DNA of 64,000 nucleotides. It comes from Macrocystis pyrifera (lineage: Eukaryota > Sar > Phaeophyceae > Laminariales > Laminariaceae). The notes beneath the pieces are model-generated. The model was not told the DNA's origin and made no database searches. It worked only from the letters and a program-made list of their open reading frames with translations. This document shows, in pieces, positions 55,088-64,000 of this stretch. The first letter of the stretch is position 1. The number at the start of each line of letters is the position of its first letter. The position numbers were made by a program, and so were the translations under genes. Location of the stretch: the NCBI GenBank assembly GCA_031763025.1, contig JASSKH010000012.1, positions 310,001 to 374,000 on the forward strand, given 5' to 3'.

Positions 55088-56185
55088 AGATATAAGGCGC
55101 TACGCTCGCTCAGGAAGGAAAACTACATCAAATTATACGAAGCATACAGGAGTCCATGATCGAAAATAGTTTTATATGATGATTGTAGCTGCAAATTGGC
55201 GACTTGATAATGTCAATTGTCCCGCCACCATGCTCCAGGAGAAAACGGCTAGGACGCCACATACGCTTCGCGTCGCCTGCGGTTCCGCCCGCTACGCTCG
55301 CTCAAACGTCGCGCGTATGTACATACCCCATGTAGGGTATTTAGTTTCTCCTTTTGATTTGCTGTGTGTCTGTACTTGTACAAAGAGAAAGTACAGCACG
55401 GCAGAGAAGCACCGCAAAAACATTGAACACGAAACCGAAAAATTCACAAAGAAAGACAAAACCCGTCCCCTCTCGTGTAGTAATTTCCTGCCTGATTGGA
55501 GCACCTTCCACTAGTCAAAACATAAAAAAAAACACCAGAGCTTGTCCCTTACTCGCGTACGCCAGCCGCCGCGTTCGCGACCATTTCGCAACCGATTCGG
55601 TCCTTGTAAGGCTTTCGTCTCTCTCTACCGCAGTGAGCCCCGTCGCCCGCCTCGCGTGAAGCCTGGTTGCTCACCGTGGCCCTCGTTTGCCAGCTCGACA
55701 ATGTTGGTGCTTAGATTGCCTCGCTCTCTCTAATGATGTTTAGTTCCGTCGCAAAAATAATCACCGCTTTACTTTTATTTTGCATATCAAAACGACCCTT
55801 GTATACTTGTACATAGTACAACTGGAACCACACCAGGAGGCCAGACAGAGTCTATTGATGCTTCCCTCTTGTCTCGAGGCACACGCGACGCCTAGCCACG
55901 ACAACGGCGACCGTGCTCCTTGCAACCTCCCCCCTACCCGCCAATATCCGCTGACACCCGCGACAGAGCCGCGCTCGTCCGTGGTGCCATGGTCGGAGTA
56001 CACGCCCGCACACGAAACAACAGGAGAAATAATGAAAACAGGAGAGAAATGGATAAAACAAAGAAACGCTGGAAAGGTCCGGCAATTAATAAAAGGAGGC
56101 GATTTCCAAGTGGAAGCTCTGAGAGGCCAGGGATGTATCAACCGAGCACGCTCAAAGAGTAAGATATCTATAAGTAGTTCTATGT
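55088..56185. repeat. Left arm of a large fold-back element
   Basis: Outer landmarks AAGGCGCTACGCTCGCTCAG and GAAGGAAAACTACATCAAAT; then CGCCACATACGCTTCGCG, GTACATACCCCATGTAGGGT, a CGAACGCGGCGG-type region, GCCAGCTCGACAATGTTGGT, GAGGCACACGCGACGCCTAG and TCTGAGAGGCCAGGGATGTA, in that order. All reappear inverted and in reverse order at 60,384-61,560. Short ORFs here are shadows. The arms differ by substitutions and indels. Confidence 0.85.
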
Positions 56186-56683
56186 GCTCGATCTCATACA
56201 TAGCTATAGTCGTATAACCATAGACTCTCGCATCCTCACAATGCCGGGGCGGAACATGTCCGGTTTTCACCGACCAGGCAGACATTGCTTGCACCAGGCG
56301 CGAAGCACCGGGAGTTGTCCGGCGAGTCGCATGAAGGGTAAGCTGCATCCGACTGAGAACCGCTTGTGAGGTGGACTTGTGTGGGTGACAGCCTCAACAA
56401 GTTGATTTAATTGCCGGTGTAGACACTTCGAGAGGCAACAATGGGAGCACTACGTAGCTGCCTTTTGCGTGCCTTTACCATAAACACTACCACGTGATAC
56501 GACCATTCGCACTAGTGCGATGTAAAGGTTGTTCACCTGTCACAAATGACCTAACTCGACAACCAGCTGTGACCGACCGCCAAAACAAGAAGAAATAAAA
56601 TGAGGTACTGTGGTTGTCTAGCGAGTGGCATGCTTTACAGTGTCGTTGCCAACCGACGCCCACCCACACTATATATAGTATGA
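56186..56683. other. Unassigned DNA in the fold-back loop
   Basis: No gene or repeat recognised. A TATATATAGTATGAGG stretch precedes the reverse LINE-B copy. Confidence 0.4.
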
Positions 56684-58740
56684 GGGAGGGCGTACTCATT
56701 TATCGTCTGCCTTCGTCTTTCAACCATTGACACGCATCCCTTTCGAGACGGAGCATCGTACTCCTAGTACATAGAGCACCTCCAACATCTGGGCGCTCAT
56801 TATGTTGTTTCCGTATTGTACATACAAACGTTTGCTACTCTTATTCCCTCTTCGAACAACATCCCGTTCCTCCTTGTACAATTCATTTTCTCCTACTTTG
56901 TGAGTTCTACTCTCTACTGTTAGAGTACACGGGCACATCTATGCATCCGCTTCCTCCTCCTGCAGGCCGCTGGTATACATCTTTGTTCTTTCTGGCAGGT
57001 CCAGGTCACCTATACCTAATATCGGGTTCAGCGTTATCGTGAAGTTGCTTGGGCCGTGTAGATATACTTTTGCTCAATCCCCGTATATGAGTTCAGTGGT
57101 TCTCCGGTTTCACCTTGTTTATTAGCGCTAGCCTTTACCTTCTTTCTGCCCTTTGTTCCACTTCTGTCTTGTACACTTAAACTTCTCAGCGGTTATCTTT
57201 TCTTGATTCCTTATCTAGTCTTTTTGTGAACTATGTTGTTCCACCTTTTTACCGCTCGCTCTTATGTTAGTTTCTCTCATCCAGCTCTATCAACTATGGC
57301 TGGCACCTCTTCCTCGGTATGTTCCTCACTTCGTGTTGCCTTTTCAACAATTTATGTTCTTAAGAATGTAGTATAATCGTACTTGAGCATCTCAGTGTTT
57401 TTTGCTGATGATGTCATCTGTACTGTTTCCCATTGTTTTACGAACTTCGCGTTTCCTTCGCATACTTCTCGCCCATATTCTAGCTTTAATACTACCACGT
57501 TCATCACTACCTCGCGTGATCCTACGGTAAAGGTGTGAGTCCGTTAGGATCGCATCCATCTTATACCTACGTGTTAGCATCCTTTCATAGTACTTCAATG
57601 GGTATGTTTAAGATGTTTGCACCAAGGTACGTACACTGGTCTACGCTCGATAGTTCATCATCTCCCCATTTCCACTCAAACTCACCGGGTTTACCTTATA
57701 TCTTCGTTGCATACAAGTAGTGCGTACTTCTTGATGAAGCCGTCACTCTCCACGTCCTTGTGTAGTTTAGCTCCTTTTCTATTTGTTTCTGTAATTTTTG
57801 GGGTGTTTCTGATGTCCCCTTAAAGTCATCCGCAAACTTCTATCCCCAACCCGTACCCCCCCCACCGTGACACCCTGCTTTGCTGCTTCGACTGCTTCTA
57901 TTATATTCTCACTATATACCTCAAATGGACTAGGCGATAGCGTACATCCCTGCGCAACTCCTTGTAAGATGTCATCGTGCTTCGATTTTTCCCCGATCAG
58001 CAACACCGCTTCTTGCCTATTCCGTCACATATCTCGTCATTCTCCACACGTTCCCTCTCATCAATATCTCCCACAGCTTTGTCCACATTCGATTTCTCCG
58101 TGCTGCGTCGTAGGCCCTCTGCACACATGAAAAGAAACATCACGTTGTTAGCCCCGCGTCTTCTCTACCTCGTGTTATGTTACCTGTTGTGCACTCATGG
58201 TCTACGCAGCTACGTTTTGGCCTGAACCCTGCTTGCCCTTCACTTGTTTTGTATTCCTTCTACATCGCTGTTCCCCTTGCATGGGGGGGGTATCTCCCCC
58301 TCCGTGACACCCTGCTTTAATGCTTCGACTGCTTCTATTAGATCCTCACTGTATACCTCGAATAGACTAGGCGATAGCGTACATCCCTGCGCAACTCCTT
58401 GTAGAATATCATCGTACCTCGATTTTTCCCCGATCAGAATCACGCCACTTCTTGCCTATTCCGTCACATGTCTCATCATTCCTAGGCCCACGCGTTCCCT
58501 CTAATCCGTATCTCCCACAGCTTTGTCCACACTCGATTTCTCCGTGCTGCGTCGTAGGCCCTCTGCACGCATGAAAAGAAACATCACGTTGTTAGCCCCG
58601 CGTCTTCTCTACCTCGTGTTATGTTACCTGTTGTGCACTCATGGTCTACGCAGCTACGTTTTGGCCTGAACCCTTCTTGCCCTTCCATTGTTTTGTATTC
58701 CTTCTACATCGCTGTTCCCCTTGTATGGGGGGGGGGGGGG
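56684..58740 (-). mobile_element. LINE-B 3' part, reverse copy, with internal tandem duplication
   Basis: Read on the reverse strand it goes from RT (GGGTTCAGGCC, 58,670) through AGTTTGCGGATGAC (57,835) to the 3' end GGATGCGTGTCAATGG ... AATGAGTACGCCC at 56,690. About 436 bp of the RT part are present twice in tandem (57,867-58,302 and 58,303-58,738), each copy beginning next to a C run (G8 at 58,283-58,290, G14 at 58,727-58,740). There are many stops and shifts, so it cannot code. The 5' parts (endonuclease) are absent, as in typical 5'-truncated LINE copies. Confidence 0.85.
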
Positions 58741-58779
58741 TATATATAAAGGTTGTATGAGGGGTGAATATATACGAGG

Positions 58780-59005
58780 GGAGGAGGGGGGCGGAGCCCG
58801 GGGCATACTTGTCTGTGCTTGCTTCAGTCATTAAACCTTTGACCACGCATCCCTTTCCAAAACGGAGAACGGGGTGGGGGAAATGTATAGAAGGAGTGAA
58901 AACATGGGGGGGGGGGGGGGGGGGGGCGTACTCATTTTGCGCTTGCTATAGACATGCCATCTTTGACGACGCATCCTTTTCAAGACGGAGTATAGAAGGG
59001 GCATG
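58780..59005 (-). mobile_element. Two short LINE-B 3' ends, reverse
   Basis: Near 58,795-58,865: GACCACGCATCCCTTTCCAA AACGGAG. Near 58,927-58,992: GTACTCATTTTGCGCTTGC, then GACGCATCCTTTTCAAGACGGAG, next to G21 at 58,906-58,926. Both are only the last ~70-80 bp of the element. With 54,534 and 56,690 they give four copies of the same 3' terminus. Confidence 0.8.
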
Positions 59006-60383
59006 AATAACCACACGCCTCTCTCCCGGCAGTTGTGCCTTATAACGTGTTCCTTTCTCCGTTGTTTTAGTGTGTGGTCTCTTTCTCTTCACTGAGTGCA
59101 TGGTATCTGATACTGCTTATGTTGGCGTTTTCGTTCATTGGGATTGTTTGTTTTATTTCTGTGGTCATCTGTTCTTTCCTGTGTGTGTTTTTCTGCTGGT
59201 AAGAGCTTTCTACTCTGTGCCCCAAGGGTAGGATCGATGGAGTGACACTCAGTAGTACGACGTCTATATCCGAACGATTTAAACTAAATTTGCGCGGAAA
59301 CCTCTCACTTGAAGATCGTCACATCATCGCCATACTATGCATGCATTTTTTTGGTTTCTGATCAATTTTCTTTCGTGCCAATGACACCAATACCCCCAGG
59401 CCAATGCGGGTTTGAGCTTCGATCGTTACGGAAAATGAAGCGCAATATCGGGATTTTTTTTTTATTTCTCCCGGTGGCGCATTCAGCACGGGGGGCTGTT
59501 CAGCCGGAAGGGGTGCTATTAGCCGAGCTAGGTTCGGCCGACTTGCTTTGCTCGGCATTTCTTGCTTTGAGAGGCCTGTATACTGTTGCAATCTAAGCAC
59601 GGATTAATTTTATTGCCAGTATCAGTGCTATTGACCAAGTCAGCCAGTCATCAGCTCTAGTTTTTGGGGATGGGTATTGGCGCAATATGTACCGCTATTA
59701 CAAATATTCTTGCAGTATAGTGTTGCACCGATTGTTTTTGGCACAAATACCTCATTTCTCCTCACCACAACTACAAACCAGGCTTCATCTATGAGAGTAC
59801 GAGTCTGGGCCGGTGGCGAGAGACAACGTTTTTCCCGAAAGCCCCCTTCTTTGTCTCTGCTCTTCCTCTCGTTGGTTCATGACCTCGATTGTGACATTTT
59901 ATGTTGTATGAGATTGCGTATAGTGGGACACATCAATGCGTACACTAAAATTCTCAGTTTGTAATACCCAGAATATATTGGTAGTTGCAAATATGTTTGT
60001 CTGTCTGTCCGCATCCCTTTTTTTTCTCAAATTTATATAGTTAATACTATGTTCCAATGATCGATATATAAGGTCGGCACAGATGATATCTATACGACGT
60101 ACTCGACTCTTACAGACCATATACACGGAAACATGACGTACCACCACGCAATATTTAGCTATCTAATACATATCCCCACTCCGTACCATCATACCATACC
60201 ACCAGTATACATTATGACATATCGTGATTTTTCCAAATAATGTATCAAACCGTAGCATATACCATACCAACACTCACTTACCATGCCACACCGCGAACCA
60301 AGTCACACCGTACTGCGGTACCACATACCATACCATATATACCCATACTATACCAACACTACCCGAGGGGCGCAATCAAACGA
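59006..60383. other. Unassigned DNA in the fold-back loop
   Basis: ORFs of up to 95 codons overlap on both strands near 59,310-59,600 and are not recognised. From 60,170 to 60,360 the sequence is built of ACCATACCA-type words. Confidence 0.4.
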
Positions 60384-61560
60384 GGACTGAAAGAGTAATG
60401 AACTACTTATAGATATCTCACTCTCTGAGTGTGCTCGGTTGGTACATCCCTGGCCTCTCAGAGCTCCCACTTGAGAATCGGCTGCATTCATTTGTTGCCG
60501 GACCCTTGCAGCGGCTCTTTGTTTTCTCCATTTCTCTTTGCACTTTCGGTTCTTCCTTCCTTTTTTCTTATTTCGCTCCGTGCGCGTGCGTGTACTCCGA
60601 GCACGGCACCGCGGGCGAACCCGGCATCGGCGCGGGTGTCAGCGGGTGCTGGCGGGTAGAGGGGGAGTTGCAAGGAGCACGGTCGCCACTTTGGTGCCTA
60701 GGCGTCGCGTGTGCCTCGAGACACGAGGGATGCATCAATAGACTCTGTCTGGCCTTTTTTTGTGATTTTTGATAGAGTACGTACTAGAATTTAAGGGTTG
60801 TTCGGGATTGTAAGATAATAATCAAGCGGTGCTTATTTTTGCGACCGGTTTGAAAATCACAGAGGGACGTACCCAGCCTGTGCACCAACATTGTCAAGCT
60901 GGCGAACGAGGTACACGGTGAGCACCGGGCCTCACGCGAGGCGGGCGATGGGGCTCACTGTGGAAGAGAGGGAGGAAAGATTTACCCGGACCGGATCGAT
61001 GGCGAGATGGTCGTGAGAGGGGCAGGCGGCGTATGAGGCTGAGGGAGAAGCTCTGCTATTTGATTTTATTTCGTTATTCATTTTTATTTTCGACCGGTGT
61101 AAGGTGTTCCAATCAGGCCGTAAATTATCACACGCAAGGGGACGGAGATTTATTTCTTTCAGAAAGTTTCGGTTTCATTTTCATTGGTCTGTGTTTTGCT
61201 GTGCTGCTATGCCGTGCTGTGCTTTATCTTTCGTACATACGAGTACAGACACAGAGCATATCGAAAGAAGAAAACAAGTACCCTACCTGGGGTATGTACG
61301 TACGTACGACATGTGAGTGGGCGTAGCGGAAAACCGCCCGCGACGCGAAGCGTATGTGGCGTCCGAGCTGTTTTCTCCTCAAGCATGCTGGCGGGACTCT
61401 TGGCATTTTCAAGTCGCCAGTTTTCAACTACATACAGTCATGAAAACAACAACATTCAATCATGGACCTCTCTCCGCTTCATATAATTTGACGTAATTTT
61501 CCTTCCTGAGCGAGCGTAGCTGGCGGCGTAATCCGCCCGCGGGGCGAAGCGCCTTGTAGA
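60384..61560. repeat. Right arm of the fold-back element
   Basis: Inverted counterpart of 55,088-56,185: CATCCCTGGCCTCTCAGA at the inner end, CTAGGCGTCGCGTGTGCCTC, ACCAACATTGTCAAGCTGGC, ACCCTACCTGGGGTATGTAC, GCGACGCGAAGCGTATGTGG, TTTTCCTTCCTGAGCGAGCG and CGAAGCGCCTTG at the outer end. This arm has an extra CCGCCCGCGGGGCG segment near its outer end. Confidence 0.85.
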
Positions 61561-62084
61561 TACATACCATACGGCTATGCCATCAAACACCACGACAAAT
61601 GCACAAGAGCATGCCTGCAGGGCGACAGAGCAGGAGCGAGTATAGATAACATACTGCTGTACCAACACCACACCAACGAGTATAGATACCATACCGCTGG
61701 TGTACTGAGATACCATAGTGCAGCTGTTGTACCAACACCACACGAACGAAATCCCGCTGGAGAAAATAGTTGGAAACCCTGCTGTTGCGGCACGTTCAGG
61801 AAACCCCGCTGCATAAATGCCGAAATTACGTCGGAAATACTGCTGTTGCATGATACCATACCGCTGTTGTACGAACAACACAGAAACGAAGATAGATAAT
61901 ACTGTACGTTGAGTTTGGCAAAATGGTCTCCATAGGCAGTAAGTATTTGAACAAAGACGGGATGACAAGAACAAGACCAAAGCGAGACAGATACCGAACA
62001 ACTATTAATATTATAAGTTAAAAGCAGATGATGTTTTTCCACCTGCCCGTGCAGACTCTCTTTTGTTTCAGAGGGTTACTTGGC
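61561..62084. other. Region of short dispersed words
   Basis: ACCATACCGCTG, TGTACCAACACCACAC and AAACCC(T/C)GCTG recur at irregular spacing (61,565-61,880); related AGAAACCCCGCTGTAGAA-type words return at 62,430-62,510. No gene is recognised. Confidence 0.5.
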
Positions 62085-62135
62085 AAAACTCGATGAAAAT
62101 CGACGAGCAGTCGGGAATGTTGAACCGTGTCGGCG
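62085..62135 (+). mobile_element. SINE body fragment
   Basis: CTCGATGAAAATCGACGAGC then AGTCGGGAATGTTGAACC matches the middle of the SINE family (CGATGAAAATCGACGAGCAG, GGGAATGCTGAACC). Neither head nor tail is present. Confidence 0.65.
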
Positions 62136-63093
62136 ATAAGATTAGAGCGGAAAATGGACAACACATGCGCCTACGGTTGGTCCAGAAGCGGAAAAACAAA
62201 AAGAAGACAACCAGGATACCTCCCCCCAGAAAATACGCTATTGGCCTCTTTCTAAAGCATGTGCCCCACTCAAGATTCGCAACTGACACGATCCTCTAAC
62301 GGACGTCGCAGCCGCGATATCAACTTCAAGACGAAACGTCTTTTACTTGTATATTCTCTGTGTGGTACAGACATCTCTTGGCTATTCGCCTGTCCGTTCC
62401 TTTATTTCCGCCGTGCGTACAAGCGCAGTATCAGGAAACCCCGGTGTAGAAAGTATTCGGAAAGGCTCTGTTGTTCCGGAACTATCAAGAAACCCCGCTG
62501 TAGAACATACTCAATAGCGGTCATGTCAGTTACGTGTCGACCTCGTCCATCTCATCCGCCCTAGGAGGTACGCATCCACGCATGAAACCCTCGACCTCAA
62601 AACTGAACACAAAGCACAAAGGTTGTAGGGTGTTGAATGCCCTTTACGAACCAAGGTGAATATCCCATATCCCCACACAGTACGACCACGCGTAGTACCG
62701 ATAGCCAGGACGCAGACGATCAGTACGAGCCAAACCCGGGTGCTGGGGTGTCGTCTATGATAATACCGGCTAGTCTCCCTCGTCACTATCACCAACTACA
62801 ACTAACTGCGACTGCACAAGACAATATGACAAGCAAACTGAGCACAGCGCTCTAATGCATTTTATCGACGGTAATGACAATAGCATATATCGCTTGCAAT
62901 GCATAGTTCGATCTACTTGGTGCCCTCGGCTAGTGTCAGTATAATACGAGTATACTTTGCCCTCTCCGTACCTTTAGCTCCAGCACCCAGCCGTCCACAA
63001 TCACGCGTTGTATGAACCGATTGCGACAGAGGGATCATATATTAGCAGCCGCTACAATACTGGCACAATACATCGCTTTACCTGTACGCACCC
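62136..63093. other. Unassigned DNA
   Basis: No gene or complete repeat recognised. Confidence 0.4.
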
Positions 63094-63420
63094 ATGCTGC
63101 AGGAGGGCGGTTTGCTTAGAAGTTCCCAACACAAACTTTCTCCGGAAACTGTTTGTTTTTTTCAGGACGGATCTCAGAGTCTGGGCACGCGGTACGGCTG
63201 CACCCAACCAGAGCTCGGCGGTTTTCCCGGCGCCTGCACTGTGAAGTACAGATTGAATGAGGAGCCATACGGCGGCGGAATCCAGTACATCCTCTCTTCG
63301 GTTCACGTAGGTTCGTTGTGGAACAAGCGACGGCAACAAAAGGAAGGTTTCACGAAGCATCATTCCCTCTCACCCACTTCTACTGGTCTGCCACCTAACA
63401 GCCTTGGGGGCGGGAAATGA
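63094..63420 (+). CDS. Possible exon region of an unrecognised gene (108-codon ORF)
   Basis: An ATG at 63,094 opens 108 codons to TGA at 63,418. A pyrimidine tract ending in CAG (TTTGTTTTTTTCAG, ending at 63,165) is a good 3' splice site. Downstream TTCACGTAGGT at about 63,303-63,313 offers a donor. The part between, starting DGSQSLGTRYGCTQPE and running through GACTVKYRLNEEPYGGG, has balanced composition and two cysteines, unlike the low-complexity shadows elsewhere. A second donor-like CTGGTAGGTAG lies near 63,470. I recognise no family. It could be an exon of a gene running beyond the window, or chance. Confidence 0.25.
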   Translation: MLQEGGLLRSSQHKLSPETVCFFQDGSQSLGTRYGCTQPELGGFPGACTVKYRLNEEPYGGGIQYILSSVHVGSLWNKRRQQKEGFTKHHSLSPTSTGLPPNSLGGGK

Positions 63421-64000
63421 AGAAGAAGACCTGTTCACTGATGACTTGGTGATACGAATCATTACCCTGGTAGGTAGTTGTTGTACGGGGCCGATAACTA
63501 CTTGCCGCGGGGGCATTTGCGTTCAAGAACACCGGTATACGTTGCTCGCGTCCAAGCGCGCCACGCCGACCAATTTGATTTTTACCCTATCCGCGCTACT
63601 GCCCTCGATAGACCGCCTGCCATACGAATATTCACTCTGTCGTTGGCTTCCCGTGAATACGATGAGCAGCAGTCCTAATATCGAGGAAATGTGCAATCTG
63701 CTTCGACGGTGTCGATAGCGGTTAATGCACACGTACATTCTTGTCGTGCTCACCAGCCCCACCCTCAATGTTGCAATAAAAAGATTGCTCGTCGCTGTTC
63801 CATGCCGTCTATAGATACATATAGATACTTGTATCTACCACCTGTCGTTTTGATCGACGGCGCTTTCCTCTGGAGAAGGAATTGACACGTCCACCCCCAC
63901 GTACCTATAGAGTTGCCTTGGTTGTGTCTTCACGAACTAAATATCGCGTAATCTCCCCACAGGTCGTGAACATGTACCGTTTATGCTGTAGTTTGCTTAT
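63421..64000. other. Unassigned right edge
   Basis: Two overlapping frames (about 63,404-63,718) of ~100 and ~67 codons without recognised domains. If 63,094-63,420 is part of a gene, further exons could lie here. Confidence 0.35.

Noticed and set aside
55176-56348. ORFs of up to 195 codons in the left fold-back arm
   Set aside because: They are not kept in the right arm and have no recognised domain.

Overview
The window looks like a gene-poor, repeat-dominated stretch of a nuclear eukaryotic chromosome. The signs are higher-order satellite DNA, an interstitial block of 11 CCCTAA telomere units, LINEs with an APE-type endonuclease and reverse transcriptase, tRNA-headed SINEs, a tyrosine-recombinase retroelement and DNA transposons with terminal inverted repeats (TIRs). 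I see no convincing host gene. The organism cannot be fixed from this sequence; an alga or other stramenopile-like protist with a large repetitive genome is my best guess (inference only).

Layout. 1-10.2 kb: a satellite with a ~200 bp monomer, organised as a 4-monomer higher-order unit of ~805 bp, nearly identical up to ~7.3 kb and decayed beyond. 10.2-11.9 kb: unique DNA with one hypothetical ORF and a telomere-like stub. 11.9-15.6 kb: an old, strongly diverged part of the same satellite. 16.3-16.85 kb: ~210 bp repeats carrying degenerate telomere words. 18.15-21.2 kb: two related repeat arrays (~480 and ~340 bp). 21.5-25.4 kb: an A/T-rich satellite built from a 30 bp word. 25.556-26.804 kb: a complete non-autonomous hAT-like transposon (23 bp TIRs, 8 bp target duplication), followed at once by the telomere block. 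27.3-33.1 kb: a fossil DIRS/Ngaro-like element with split direct repeats. 35.7-39.96 kb: a nearly intact LINE (LINE-A). 40.6-49.0 kb: SINEs, MITEs, duplicated blocks and a TIR element, partly nested. 50.3-54.5 kb: a broken second LINE (LINE-B) ending in 69 C. 55.1-61.6 kb: a large fold-back structure with ~1.1 kb inverted arms around reverse-strand LINE-B copies. 61.6-64 kb: mostly unassigned.

Most interesting items: (1) LINE-A has a near-perfect PAM2 (poly(A)-binding-protein interaction) motif at its N terminus, a strong hairpin 11 nt upstream of that ATG, and an arginine/glycine-rich C terminus; (2) a ~330 bp tRNA-derived SINE family with nested copies, one showing a clean 8 bp target duplication inside one half of a segmental duplication; (3) a LINE family whose copies end in C homopolymers; (4) a 17 bp dyad kept in satellite monomers across a wide range of divergence; (5) three tandem hairpins with compensatory changes in the repeats of the DIRS-like element.

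How the parts work together: LINE-A, or a relative, could supply reverse transcriptase for the SINEs and for a poly(A)-tailed retrocopy seen inside the hAT element. The rest is a record of insertion, nesting and unequal exchange rather than a pathway.
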